64,000 nucleotides of DNA from Lyophyllum atratum (GCA_014905825.1 JACGCN010000049.1:186001-250000), one strand, 5' to 3'. Positions 23,453 through 35,483 are shown, numbered from the stretch's first letter. A program made the numbers and translations. The notes: a model not told the origin generated them from the letters alone.

Positions 23453-25266
23453 TCACCGCCGATCCCCCTCCGGCAAACTATCATACGTAGGCGGAATCTC
23501 CCCCGCCTCCTCCCCCTCCCCCTCCTCTTCCACCCTCCCCCCATCCTGATGAACAACCGGCCCACTCCTAAGATACGCCTGGCGTCTCCCCTCATCCACC
23601 CCCGACGCACCCGCCCCCTCGGTGTCGGGATTCGCCACGCCCAAGCCACCGGGGGGGTTCCGCCCTGCAAAGGCCTCACGCTCTTTGGCGCTCCTGGAGG
23701 CGCTGGTTTGGGTATGTGTGTTTGAGCCCCCGTGGGAGGAGACGCTCCCTGGGCCGCGGGCTATGACGCCGGGGCCGGGGTATACGTTCAGGTTCGGGTA
23801 GGCAGCTTGTTGTTGGGGCGGGAGGGTGTAATACGCGCTCCCCGTCGAAGCAGTCCCCGCGTCCGAGTGCGTCTGCGTCGTCGGGGCGTACGGTCCCTGC
23901 CCCTGGTAGCCAGGGTGGCCCGCATATCCCTGATGCGCATACGCTCCCGCTCCCACCCCCGCTCCACCCGCAACAAGCGCACCCGGAATCTGACCCTGAC
24001 CCTGGTTCTGTCTCATCTCACTCTCAGGCACATAAGAAAAGGGAGACACCACCCCCCCGACGCCCGTCCCCAGCCTCCCCCCCATACCGTCGTCCTGGTC
24101 CTCGTCGTCGTCGGGGAGGGAGATACGGGGGGCGGTGGCGGGGACGACGTGCGCGGGGTCGAAGTTGCCGTCGAAGTAGGATTTTTCTTGGCGCCGTTTG
24201 TGGCGGCGGATGAGGAGGAGGAGGAGGGCGAGGAGGGCGAGGGCGCCGCCTACGCCTGTGTGAGGGTGTTAGCTTTGGTACCGTGATTAGGAGGCAGGGG
24301 GGGAAGGAAGATGGAAGGGCCCGATCGGAGCGGAAGAAGCAGATGCGGGTAGAGAAGATGTGACAAGAATGGTGTGCGGGAGGAGAAAGACGTACCTCCC
24401 ACGACCCCGCCGACTATAGCGCCTATATTCGTTGACGACTTGGGTTGACCGGGAGGGGCGGTATTGATCGTCCCCGGAACCTGGATAGTCGTACTCAACA
24501 CCACAGTAGTGAATGTCTGCCCATTTGAAACGCCGCTGCGTGGCGTGTAAGAGCGAGAACACAAGGACGGCACTCGAAATGCGGGACTTACACGGAAGTA
24601 CTCGCGATGACGGAGGTACTAGGGGTCGGGAGGAGCGAGGTGCTCGAAGGTAGCTGGCTTGTCGAACTAAGACTCGTGGCGCTTGAGGGGGGTGGAGAAG
24701 AGGGGGGCAGGGAGGTCGGGTCGCTCGAGCCGGGGGAGGTGGGTGGGGACGAGGAAGGCGGGGTAGTGGTGGGCTGCGAGGATGGCGGGCTTGTTGGAGG
24801 CGAGCTCGTGGGCGGGGGGTCGATGGGGATAGTGACGCCTGCGGAAAAAGAAGAGGGGGTGTCAGATGGCAGCAACGACGTCGAGAGAGGGAGCGATGGG
24901 GAGAGTGGTAAGGACGATGAGGGGAATAGGGGCATAGCGAGAGGTAAGGTAGGGGTAGGGAGGGAGGGAGGGGAAGACAAAGCACCGATTGAAATCGACG
25001 ACGACGACGACGAGGCCGTCGATGAGCCGGACTGCGACGATTCCATACGAAGCGATCACGAAAAGGAGAGTAGCGGGCGGAAGGCGAAGGAAGGCAAGAA
25101 AGGTAAGGCGACGTAAAAAACGACGTCAGCTCGTGGCTAACGTCAGGCAGCAGAGCTATTTTCGAGTCGAGGAGCAGAGGAAAAACAACACAGCCGCCGG
25201 CCGCCCTATCCCTTTTCCCTTTTCCATGCATGAATAAAAAAAGACGTACTCACCGATACTAGACAT
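23453..25266 (-). CDS. Ser/Thr/Pro-rich single-pass membrane protein with PPxY tail
   Basis: Likely cell-surface protein, probably heavily O-glycosylated outside. The extracellular part is made of Ser, Thr and Pro repeats (TSSPPTSPPSSQPTTTPPSS). It is followed by TTVVLSTTIQVPGTI, a glycine-rich helix start (IGAIVGGVVGG) that continues after an intron (24267-24393) as GGALALLALLLLLIRRHKRR. The cytoplasmic tail is Gly/Gln/Tyr-rich and ends GEIPPTYDSLPEGDRR, where PPTY fits the binding motif of Rsp5/WW-domain ubiquitin ligases. The 5' end is uncertain. ATG 25266 (MSSIG) joins in phase to an acceptor at about 24842, leaving a ~410-bp intron; a second option is ATG 25046 (MESSQSGSS) with more Ser repeats. 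Neither gives a classical signal peptide. Confidence 0.65.
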
Positions 25267-26116
25267 GGTGGCGTGCTAGAGTGTCTTGGTCCGATTGTGT
25301 CCGTCCGTATGTCTTACTCCTGCATGGAGGAGGAGAAACAAAAACGCTGATCTCGTTGGTGACGTAATCATGTTTATCTCGCTTGTCGCCCCACTTTGGC
25401 TCCTGCTCCCACTCCCCTCGCATAGAACATCCTGTCTACCTGCATTTCGATATTTCCAATGATACAGAGTTCCTCCTTAGCCCTATTTTTGAGGGCCACA
25501 AGGATACTCCGATGTCCGATATTTTCTCTTTTTTCTTTTTCTTTGCTTTTTCTTTTAGAGTTCATCGACCACGATCTTCACCCGCAGATGCCGAGAACCC
25601 GCCGCGCGGGATCAATCGCAGCGGACACACTTTGTTTTACGCACCTTCGATAACGCTCAGATCAGTCTTTTCTTATCCTAACACGATTCGGATAGCCTCT
25701 GGGCACCGGCACCCCTTACACTGTGAGGCCCAGACGCCGCCGCCGCCACCTCCTCCTCGAGTCCATCGCCCGAAATAGCTCCAAAGCTTAGTGTGATTCC
25801 AACACCGAACGCTCCAAGACCCGCGTCGCGCGCCCACGCGGTATACGGCGCCTTTGAGTACGCTCCACAGCACGCCTCGCCCGGGCCCGGCGCCTCATCA
25901 TGACCTCACAGTCCTTATCCTCAGCATCAGCAACCGCCGCCCTCATGTTGGGACACGCATCGTTCACAAATTCAATAACATGATGCGCTGGGGTTACTTG
26001 GTATAGTCCCGGCATTACACCTCTAACGCGTCATACGCACGAATGCGCCAACCAGTAAGTCTACATTTCCCTAGCATGGGCTTCCCGCTGAACTTGGATC
26101 TGCATTGAAGTTCAAG
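25267..26116. other. gene-free region
   Basis: Short open frames on both strands lack recognisable domains. The minus-strand frame at about 25788-26015 is Arg-rich and unlike the neighbouring genes. Nothing else is supported. Confidence 0.45.
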
Positions 26117-26291
26117 TAGCTCATGTCAACTCGGTCATGTCCCACCTCCCGTGGACCCATGCCCCGATCCGGGTCCCCATTGGCATCATCTCCTTCTTCA
26201 CACATGTCATGCAAGCCAAGGAGCTGTCTGCCTCGATTGCCTTCACGGTTCTTCCATATGCTCTTCCTACCCAGCACGTACTGAAACAATG
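26117..26291 (+). pseudogene. ABC-transporter fragment, intron retained
   Basis: A 175-bp stretch that matches the ABCC gene of this window (minus strand, about 9715-9895) from CTAGCTCGTGTTAACTCGG-like sequence through ISFFTHVMQAKELSASIAFT. It continues into what is an intron in the parent gene (CTCTTCCTAC...GTACTGA). Similarity looks like roughly 70-80 percent by eye. Keeping intron sequence means it came from genomic DNA, not from mRNA. No flanking part of the transporter is present. Confidence 0.7.
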
Positions 26292-26882
26292 TCGTGGCGT
26301 TTCTCTATCAGTTTTCATATTTATTGATTGCATTTCGGACGTTCTGACATGTTAGGCAGTGGGTGTATATGTACCCCATACCGGCGCGATCCATACCTAC
26401 GACAGGCGGGTACCTTCGTCCTGCCAACTACAGTATCCCCAAGTCCCCGAGGGTCCTCCGATCCAAGTATCACCGCTGAGGCGCGTGTGTGTGTTCTCGG
26501 CCTGGGGCATATCCAGCAGACGGTAGCCGTTGATAGCGCCTGCTCATCCTCCTCTACATATATACACACCCTATGACACGATACATCTCCCCCAAGAACG
26601 CTGCATCCCATGAGATAATTCCAGGTTGATCTAGGCTGCTAGACTCGGCCTCCTCGCCTCGTCGTTGCACTCCAGGCATGTCTTACCATGTTCTTCGCGA
26701 TACCTAGTCAAATCCGAGTTGTTTGTCAAGCATCGGATTGCCATCATGATATTGCAGTATACATAGAATCCCCGACTGTCATTCATTGCAGCGATATAAT
26801 CGCTGCAGGCGTCACTTTCGTCCATTGGCACTCACACAACAAAGCAAGGTTTTCCGCACCCGATCGATGGTCCCAGCAAACC
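26292..26882. other. gene-free region
   Basis: About 590 bases without a credible gene. A minus-strand frame at 26631-26831 (HGKTCLECNDEARRP near its end) is curious but unsupported by splicing partners or a known domain. Confidence 0.4.
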
Positions 26883-28313
26883 TCACTCGGAGGATCCGCC
26901 AAAGGTCGCATCCATCCACTTCTTCATCATCTTGCACCCAGGATCACTGTGGTTGTCCACTAACCACTCGACACACGATCTAAGCCTAGCCCCTTGCACG
27001 AGCGCATTCCAGTAATCGTGGTCTGCACCTTTTACAATCTAAGCCCCGTATATCAGCAACTGCCTGTCGACGCCAGAACCGTTGTTCATGAATCATGATT
27101 TGCGCACCCTCAGATACAGCTCACGCAAGCGCTCGCTTTCCTCCCGACTTTCCATCCAGAGCGTCGTTGCATGATTCGCGAAACGTGGATCAGAACACCC
27201 ATCGTACGAGAGCCATGGTGGGTAAGAGGCTGCGAGGACGGCAGGTTGGAGGATCTGGTATTCCCAATCGATGACGCCCGTGATCTGGCCTGTCTCGTCT
27301 GCGAGGATGTTCATGTCGTTGAGGTCAGTGTGTACAAGCACACAACGAAGAAGCGCAGCCTGAGAAGTCATCGTCGCGTTGGATTCAAACAGCTCAGCCA
27401 GAACACCATCCACGTGCTGCCTCAGCTCATCCACATACTCGTGCCCGCCACCCTCATCCCCGCCTTCAACCGACGACGACGACAAGTTCTTCTTCATCTC
27501 GAATAAGAAATCGAGGTACTCTCGAATATCCTCGAAAACCCTCGTCGCACGGAATTCCTGCAACCCAATCCTAGGAACCACATCGTCCTTGGATGAGTCA
27601 GAGTCAGAGGCTGGTGCGCCAGGAACTAATGTGCCGATCCGTTGCGGCACGTCCAGCTTGAACAGCTCCAGCGCAAAGTGCGCAAAAGAGTGGACGAGGC
27701 GCTCCTAGCAAGCGATTCTTCTTTAAACGGTGTGGCACAGGTGGATCATATGCAGCCTCGGGAACGTACCTTGGCTGGTGTCCCGAGCGTGCCGTAGACG
27801 TTCAACAACATGTCGCTGGGCAGCTTATCCATGACGATGAAGTCGCTGTACTGACCATGCGCGGGATATAGAATCCGGGGGACGGGGATATCGGTTCGAC
27901 GAAGGAGCCAGTGCAGGAGGCGAGCTTCGCTGCTTAGCTTCTGTATCCCCTGTTCCTCATCGGCTTTGTCCTTTGGCAGAACCTTCCTCGCGATGATTCT
28001 GGTTTCGTCATCAAACACGATCTCCAGTGTCTTTCAAGTTGTCGATGACAGACATCAGAATCTTGGCGTCGATTATAGAGCAGTATATGCATTCACCCAC
28101 CAAATTCGAACCCCGAGCGCGGACGTGAGATTCGGTTGGCGATTTGCACAGGGCGCGGGATACAGCGTCGACCAATGACTGCTCGTCACTGGGTCCCGTC
28201 GATTCCCCCACCGTCGAAGTCGAAGGGGACCAATAACCAAATGAGAAGGGTTGGGGGTTCATGTATTCGACTTCGCCCAGGTGGTTGTAGAATGGGAGTT
28301 TGCTGCTAGCCAT
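26883..28313 (-). CDS. APH-fold (aminoglycoside phosphotransferase/choline-kinase-like) protein
   Basis: Cytosolic kinase-fold protein; fungal members usually have unknown substrates. ATG 28313 starts MASSKLPFYNHLGEVEYMNP. The N-lobe includes ARKVLPKDKADEE and RTDIPVPRIL, and the hinge region SDFIVMDKLPSDML. The C-lobe has the Brenner-type catalytic loop LVHTDLNDMNIL (H-x-D-x4-N) at about 27311-27346, followed by the metal-binding Asp in GVIDWEY and the substrate-side loop AASYPPWL. The frame appears to stop at 27093, but a GTGCGC donor at about 27108 and acceptor TTAG near 27034 add a last exon, ADHDYWNALVQGARLRSCVEWL, ending at TGA 26885-26883. This matches the usual family C-terminus. All catalytic residues are present. 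Role unknown; antibiotic resistance should not be assumed. Confidence 0.85.
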
Positions 28314-30740
28314 GGTGTTGAAGGGGTGGGTTCAAAGCCTGTGGAGGTCAAAAGCCTGTGGGAGTCAACGTCACGGTGAGATACAGAAGTTGCGCTTCTT
28401 AAGTACCTTGAGAATAGGTTAAGTTAGCAGCATGGGGCTAATGGACAATAGCGTGTGCACTGTGTCACGCATTCTGTGTTTTTGGACCCACAAACATGCG
28501 TGCTGCGTTGGACCCATAGAGTGATATTTTTTGATCACTTGTATGGCAGAATAGATGTACTCCGCTCGCATCGCGAGTGCAACCTTTCTGTTCTTATCTA
28601 CCAAGGTCAGAACTCTGATCGATCGACCTGTGGGTTTGAAGCCGGCGCAACAGAGACTTCGCTACAATGCGCCGACGCAGAGCCATGCAATACCTGAGGA
28701 CGGGGGAAAAAGCTCCGCCACGTCGTCGGAAGTAACATAGGAGCGTTTATGGAAGCGATTTGGTGAGCCTTGAGCTCCCATCTCCTCCTCGGCCACTGGC
28801 AGGGTACATGACGGGTGGCCAATAAGTTATCGCATGTTGGTCATAGTGAGGCACGAACACATTTTCCCCGCGAAATAAGAGTCTTCTTTCGAAGTTCGGG
28901 GGTGTTTGAACACCATAGCCAGGAAACCCCGAATTTCGATCGGTAGATGAGCCACACTACCAGACAAGAGATGAGAGCTAGGAGAGGAGCATGAACGACA
29001 GACAAAGGACGAGGTTAACAAGAGAGATGCTGATCAGCCGTCGCGTCGTGAAATCACAGTCGGGACATACAAACCGGGACCCGCGGCACATCACCGAATG
29101 AGAGACGAGGCACCAGAGAGGAACATGATCCTGGACGAAGGGACGAAACACCGGGGGAGTGACATGGCCAAACGAAGGACATAAGACCGAACGCAGGACA
29201 ACGAACGTAGGAATCGCGATACATGTACGCAGCCAACAACAGCTGGAAATTACAAAAGAACATGGCATGTTGTGCGTGGCGGGCTCAGAGTTGAATAGGG
29301 AACACACGCAGCGGTGATTACCAAGGTCTTGTGGAAGCCGCATTGGCGAGGAGCGCTGCGCCAGGTCCAGGCCCGTGGTCCAGAGTCCCTCGCAGAAATC
29401 GTTCAAGCCCAGTAATGTTGATGAAGTCCAAGATCGTCGAAGTCGCGTTGGCGAGGATGCTCGTGTCTCGATCCTATGGAGACTTGAACAACATCATGGG
29501 CAACCAACATGAAGACGGGGGCGACATGACGCAAGGCCAACAAAACAAACGACCTGCGCGTGGCTAGGAGCACATCACTCCCGCCATCCGGGGAACAAGG
29601 GAAGGCGCGACACAGGAGATACAACACTGCGTACTAGACATTGAATAAGTGCGAAGGGGCTGATGCCGAACACAGAGAACAGCGAGAGGTTCAGCAATGT
29701 GAAGAAACGGGGACAACACGGCGAGACCGACAGCGGCGGGAAGAAAACAGATCGAGTACATGCGAGAGCAAGCAACATGGGAATCAAAGCGCACGAGAAA
29801 GCAGACGAACATAGATGGCGACGTGGATAGGTGGCGGGGAACCCACGGCGATAAAGGAGACTCAGCTGAACCGTGGCCTTCAAACCCAGTAGCCCTTAGC
29901 AAGCTCATACCCATGGACATCCGAGTCCTCAACGGCGAACAGGGCAGGTAGCGAGACGGGTCAGTATCGGTAATGGCGGGGTAGTGGAGAGAAATCTAAC
30001 AGGGCGATGTGGCGGCAATGTCGAGGAGGTGTTGTCGACGTCGAAGCCTCGTGGAGAAATCGCCCAGACAGAAAAAATGATACAAGGCGGAGTGGCTGAC
30101 GACGCACCAAGAGATCGCCCAAGGCGGGGACGAGATTGAATGCTGGCTAATGTTTGATACCAGTGAGCTGTTGCGGGAAGTCGTGGAGAGAATTACTATG
30201 GATGAGGTGATGCATATAAGGAGGGGATCGCCGAGGGAACGAGGAAAATGGGGGAAGGGGGAAGGGGGTGTCGTGGTGGTAGTGAAGAGAGAACGATAGG
30301 AGCGGCTGGCAAGGTTATATACAAGTACCATTGTTTGCTCCGCTTTGACGCTGGTCAGAATCCCAATGCGCTTCTCGACATATGATTTTGCACTGGGGGT
30401 TACACGTATGTGTATCCAGCCTAGAATATGTAAGGACTTGTTCTCTTAAAAAGCATGTATGTGTCTTACTTTGACGAAACGCGAGGATACATTCGAAGAA
30501 TCTCTGACAGTGAGAGGAACCTGAGATCGGCCGCAAGGCGTGGAAACTTCAAGTTGGTCTGATGCACGGTGTGTCACTAACACGTGGGGTTATGTCACAT
30601 CGCCCTTGACATTTGCCAAACGCGAGATAGACGACGCTACGACCAAACTACGACTCAGGCCTGATACTAATGAGTGATACATTTATCAAATACACGTACA
30701 TCAAGATATAAGATTACAAGCATTTACTGTATAAATTAGC
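28314..30740. other. 2.4-kb region without a credible protein gene
   Basis: The minus strand from about 30330 to 28980 is pyrimidine-rich. It begins with a TATATAAC box (30312-30319) and contains several donor- and acceptor-like sites, but all open frames are under 145 codons, Cys/Ser/Val-rich and unlike known domains. It may be a long noncoding transcript, a decayed gene or an unknown repeat. 30540-30740 is the 3' flank of the TFIIIC gene. Confidence 0.4.
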
Positions 30741-33700
30741 TTAAATAGAAAGCCAGCGTCGGTACAAAGCCTCTGCCAGTGGCGTGGCTCCAGTCAAAAC
30801 ATAAATCGAAGACAAGTTATACGCTGCTTCCCTTGCGAAGTTGTTTTCCTTGAAGCGATATCTATCAGCGAAGCGCGTAAGCTGTCAAGGATGGTAACTT
30901 ACATGAGGGTCTGCCTTCTCCGCTAGCTCAAGGACGTGTTCGTAATGTGTCACGGCATGCGAATACAAGCCTGGAGAGCAAGAGATATGCATAAGTCGCC
31001 TGACAAAGTAGACACATCGAATGTGCGTCAGATCGACACGCACCCAGCTGATGGAACGCCCTGCCAAAATTATACTCCACCTCACCCATGCCCTGTGGGT
31101 CAGGCGAGCGCAATTTGCGATACTGCGACAAGAACGCCATTGCCTGCATCACCATATCGTCAGACGGATTGCATAGATAACACATCCTCAGCACAGAAGC
31201 TGGCGCCGTGATCCTCACCTGCGTAATCAAATGGTGTCGGTTATCCGACTGACGTTGCATTGCGCGCCCGATGGAAGCGATCGCCAGGCATAGACAGATC
31301 ATGGGGTCCTCGGGGCAATAATCATATGCATGCAAGAGATAGACTGTGGCACCGTGTATCCCATCAGCATATGAAAATCGCGTATCACATAGCAAGAGCA
31401 CTTACATATAGCACTTTGATAACTCTTGGCCGCAATGCATATCTGGCCATATATAGCAACGATGATGGGATTGTTCTTCGTCGGGATTTCCGTCATCTTC
31501 GTGTCCTTCTCCGCAGCACCAGCTGCGTCAACGTCATCGGCATCCTCGTCAGCCCCGTCACCAGGCTCAATTTTCACCGTGGCTGTCGGGGCATATCGCT
31601 TGTTAAGCGCGTTCCAGCGCAACACCTCCGGGTTCTTGACTGCCACATCAGCGAGCTTCATCTCACGGAATAGATGCTTTTGTAACGTGGAAGTGATAAA
31701 CGCGTCTGTTGGGCGTAGCCCGCTGGAGAGCACAGCAATCAGGATTCTTTGGGGTTCGTTATTGAACTGGTGCACTGTGATAAGTTTGCGAGCCTGTTCA
31801 ACGACAATCGTGGGTCGCTGGTCTTTCATCGCACAAGCTGGGTTCAAAGTTTAATGTAGGTTCTGATATGGAGGTTGCATCGAACCGACCTATCAAAGCC
31901 ATCCTGATGGTATCCTGTCGCTGACGAGCCTGATATGCGTTAGAGACAAGAATATGTCGAAGGATCTCCTCGGCCGCTTCAAACTGACCACGAGCGGTGA
32001 GCACGAAACAATACTAGGTGGCATGGTCAAAAACCAGTACTATGTCAAAGACCAAGCACCTGTACCTGCATAATCACGCGTAACCAGTCGCTGAACGAGA
32101 CGCCACGGAAGACATTGACAGCCTTGTCCCGCGCAGACTTCCTCGTCAACGTGTCGTGCTCTGTTATGAATATATGAGAAAGACTCGAAGCCCTTACAGA
32201 AATGGACGTACCAAGATCAAGGTGAAGCCTGGACGCCATCCGATCCTCATCTACCTCATTCTGGTTATCCTGCTTCGGCCTCGAACGCGGGAACATGCCC
32301 CGGAAAGGGTTCGTCTGGACAGAGGCATAGCGTCAGCTACCTTGAACCATACACATTCACGCGAGGAGTGAAACCCACTCTGGTCGTCAAGAACAGGTTC
32401 CTGGTCTCCCGGAAGGTCTCAACCAGCTTCTCCGCCTCCATAAGCCACAACCGTTCCGCCTCCTCGTCATGTGCTAACATCCCAGCCCAGAGCTCTTGCA
32501 CCCGCTTATACCCCCGTTTCACCTCCTTCTCCTTTTCCGCCTCCAGTTCACGCAGCTGCGCGTGTGTAAGCCGGCCCTGCGACTTCAAGGCGAGGGCTTT
32601 TGATCTTGCGGATGCCTTTTCTTCGAAGAGGGAGGTAGTGGCGGCAGTGCTGTCGGCGGGCTGGGTGCTGGTCTCTTTGGGACGTTTCTTCCGGGAGTCG
32701 ATAACTGAAGTAGGTTTAGAGGTTAATGGAAAAAAGCATGAGAGGAGAGAAGGTGAAGACCTTCGTAAACAAGCTCCAGCGCTTTGCGCGGCTCATTGAG
32801 GATTTCATAGATCTCGGCAAGCTTCATCTTGGCTTCGTTATGTGTGGGGTCGGCGATTCGAACTGGTGAAAAACTCCCGTTAGCCGGAAGCTGCAAGTCT
32901 TGCTGATGCGACTTACCGTGCTCGTAAACCTCTGCAGCTTCCTTCAGTTCGTCCAGCATGCGCAGACATGCTGCGGTTTGCAGTAGGATGTATAAGCTGC
33001 TGGTCTGTTTCACGGATCAGACAAGGCCGTAGGAGAACATGAGACGACCTACAGCTGCATCGGCACCAAGAAGTTCGTATATTGGTCTGGCCTCGGCATA
33101 CAATTCACGGTCAAAGTAAGCGTCTGCAATTTCAGCAAAAAGGGGTGCATAATCTAAAACGTCCTGAGAAAGCACTGCATTTGCGTGCGACTAGATATTC
33201 CGGGGTAAGCTAAGAGTGAAGTGGTGGTAGAGGTCCAGCTCACCTTTCCTTCGGAAATCTCGCCCATCTTTATCCGAGCTACTGCCAACCGATGTCGAGC
33301 ATTGATATCTAACGGGAACCTCCCCGCTTCCACACCTCCATCATCACCGACCCCAAGCCTAGGTGCGGTTTCCGGCAAATCATACTCGCGATCATCATCA
33401 CATGCGTCCCAATACTTCTGGTCCGCACGTCCCTGCAGCCACCTACACCCCTGCCTGATAACATCGATCGCGCGCTCGTGCTCCCCAATCGTGTTGAACA
33501 GATCGGCCAGTACCAGCAGCTCCATCAGGCCAAAGCCGCCGCCCGAAATCTCAGTATTAGACGCGAGGTCCATACCCCGGCCAGAAGGGTACGTCTTCTG
33601 ATAGTGCGTGAAAGCTTGCTGGAAAAGGTTCGCGCAAGTCGCGAGGTCTGAGAGCTCGATGAGGATCGTCCGGAGTTCGGCTAGCACGGTTAGGTCGTGT

Positions 33701-34654
33701 GGGAAGCGTTTGAGGATTGCCAGAAAGGCGTTGCGCGCCGTTTTCAGGTCGCCGGTCTCCTTGGCAAGTGACGCGCGGTCCCAGAGTGCATCGACATTGC
33801 TCGGGTCGAGGCTGTAGACTTTACGGTAGCAGTATAAGGCTTGTTGGTTGTATCCAAGTTCCCTGGATTGATGGGCTAGGCGATCCCACTCCTCGGCATC
33901 GTGTCTCAGATGGGCTGCCATGATTCTGAGCTGCAGAGCCTTTTGCGAATGGTCCGTGTCCGCATAGCATTGTGCCAGCACTGACCAAGCTGAAGCGGCG
34001 CGTGGTTCGATACGAATAACTTCCTGCATGATACGTATAGCTTCGGGGATGTTGCTGTCGACATAGGCCTGGTTGCCGTCGCCGATTAGTGACCGCACCT
34101 GCTGCGATAACACAGGGCCCGCTTGTCGACCTTTCTACAGGTATATGAGGCGGAGTCTTCCCTTGACAAGCCTAGCACTCACCCCTTTCTTCCGCCTGCG
34201 ACCAACTCCGGAAGCTTCGCGTAGGTCGTCACGAAATTCGGCATTCTTTTCCTCGATACTGAAATCCCAGTCCTTAGTGAGTCCGGCGCTGGTAGAGGGG
34301 TCGTCCCTCGAGCGAATGTTTTCAACGAGACGGCTGCAATTGTAATTTAATATCCTGACAGGGAGACGCGGCGACAACTCACTCGAAGTCACCTTCAATT
34401 TCTTCTTCCGCACCGCCGTCTCCTGCCTCGGTCGGCTCATCCTCCTCTTCGCTCTCGTCTTCCGCATCCTCGTCGTCGTCCTCGTCGTCCTCGCTGCTCT
34501 CCAAGGAGACCTGGCCATCGGAATCTAAAAACGTCTCATGAGAGAAGAAAATGAGATCACGACATCCCGGCCTACCTAACTGCTCATCCTCCTCATCCAT
34601 GACGATGAGTTCGTCGTCGGACCCAAATCCTGCTGGACCTGAGAAGCTGGACAT
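30741..34654 (-). CDS. TFIIIC TPR subunit (tau131/Sfc4/GTF3C3 family)
   Basis: Assembly platform of RNA polymerase III factor TFIIIC, which binds tRNA-gene A- and B-boxes and recruits TFIIIB through its tetratricopeptide repeats. ATG 34654 opens an acidic N-terminus (GSDDELIVMDEEDEQLG, then a Glu/Asp run near 34400-34500). A basic patch RRRKKG precedes TPR units such as GNQAYVDSNIPEAIRIMQEV, QCYADTDHSQKALQLRI and KVYSLDPSNVDALWDRASLA. A second repeat block (KLAEIYEILNEPRKALELVY) and C-terminal units HAYDYCPEDPMICLCLAIAS, EVEYNFGRAFHQLG and REAAYNLSSIYVLTGATPLA end at TAA 30743-30741. Around 1,000 residues in many exons, normal for the family. It is a housekeeping gene with no break seen. Confidence 0.92.
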
Positions 34655-34663
34655 CCAGTACCT

Positions 34664-35187
34664 TCAAGACTTCAACAGGTGACGTTGTGGTTGCTGGGTG
34701 CTGAGCGCTGAGCCTGCCGAAATAAGCCCTAACCCCGAATGGAGGGAGCGGGCCACAAGCGAGTAATTTCCAGCTCCGCATTCACGGCCAGATGCTTGTA
34801 CAACGATCTCCTCAACTGCCCAAGACCAAGGCACCAATTTGCTTTTCCATTCAGCTGTAAATTCGTCCCTCTTCCTCGGGGATAGGTCGGTCAGACCTCT
34901 TTCCGCGAGAAATGCTTTGCGACGGGACGTGGCTTCATCCTTCCGGCGTCTCAAGTACTAGCGTGCAAGTTCGGTGAGCTCAACTCAGTGCTTGACCGTT
35001 GGTACGGCGCTTGAGATCATGGCATACCCTATTCCATTCCTTCTTCACGCTGTTTTACCCAGACTCCCTTGATGGTTCCGGGAGAGGCGTTAGAGAGGGC
35101 TGGATTTGATGTGCCGAAAAGTGTTGTAAGGACAGATTGTGCAAGAGAGGTAGGAGTTTGGGGGGCGAGGCGTTGGGGTTTCTTCAT
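34664..35187 (-). CDS. small basic protein, possibly mitochondrial ribosomal
   Basis: I do not recognise it with certainty. ATG 35187-35185 gives a Pro/Ser/Thr-rich start MKKPQRLAPQTPTSLAQSVL, then TIKGVW. Read straight on, it stops after REEGME at about 35029. A phase-0 intron from GTAAAA (about 35055) to CTAG near 34957 joins it to YLRRRKDEATSRRKAFLAER, LSPRKRDEFTAEWKSKLVPW and SWAVEEIVVQ. A basic, Arg/Lys-rich body with an N-terminus lacking acidic residues would suit a mitochondrial ribosomal subunit, but that is inference. The frame ends only nine bases before the TFIIIC ATG on the same strand. The true C-terminus may therefore be shorter through another splice, or the transcripts overlap. 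Confidence 0.5.
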
Positions 35188-35314
35188 TTCTCTGGGAGCG
35201 CGCGATAATTGCTTAACGATCAACGCTCGGACTTCGGAAACTGGCAGGCACCAAGGCGATGAATCCTTGACTGAACTCTAGATCGATTTCCGCAGTTCAA
35301 GATCTCAAGGGCTT

Positions 35315-35365
35315 GCGTAGGCCTTGCCGTTTGCGTAGGCCTTGCCGTTTGCGTAGGCCTTGCCG
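35315..35365. repeat. three tandem copies of an 18-bp unit in the P450 promoter
   Basis: Unit GCGTAGGCCTTGCCGTTT at 35315 and 35333, then a 15-base third copy at 35351. One related copy, GCGTGAACCTTGCCG, lies upstream of the second P450 gene (38616-38630) in the same flanking sequence. About 120-170 bases before the first P450 ATG, so it may bind a regulator. Confidence 0.75.
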
Positions 35366-35395
35366 CAAGTAACGACCCTTCCAACTTTCTTCCAC

Positions 35396-35401
35396 TATAA
35401 A
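35396..35401 (+). promoter_or_regulatory. TATA box of the first P450 gene
   Basis: TATAAA 83 bases before ATG 35484. The third P450 gene has TATAAA at 42076-42081, 85 bases before its ATG, at the same distance. Confidence 0.55.
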
Positions 35402-35483
35402 GCCATGTGTGGCAGAGTTCCCAGTTCTGACATCAACGTTGAACATCACCGCCTTCCCTCAGCCCTCTAGAGATACCACCCTC

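Noticed and set aside
23732..24286. Plus-strand Arg/Val-rich open frame
   Set aside because: Antisense of the Gly-rich cytoplasmic tail, with no splice sites or domain.
24607..25116. Glu/Gly-rich plus-strand protein
   Set aside because: It is the mirror of the Ser/Pro-rich coding strand; low-complexity sequence keeps several frames open.
27085..27110. Premature stop truncating the APH-fold protein
   Set aside because: A phase-0 intron removes the stop and adds a C-terminal exon typical of the family.
28978..29932. Hydrophobic Cys-rich minus-strand proteins
   Set aside because: Short frames in a pyrimidine-rich stretch; apparent hydrophobicity follows from composition and no family is recognisable.
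35315..35365. CRISPR-like array
   Set aside because: Three adjoining 18-bp units without spacers, in a eukaryotic promoter.
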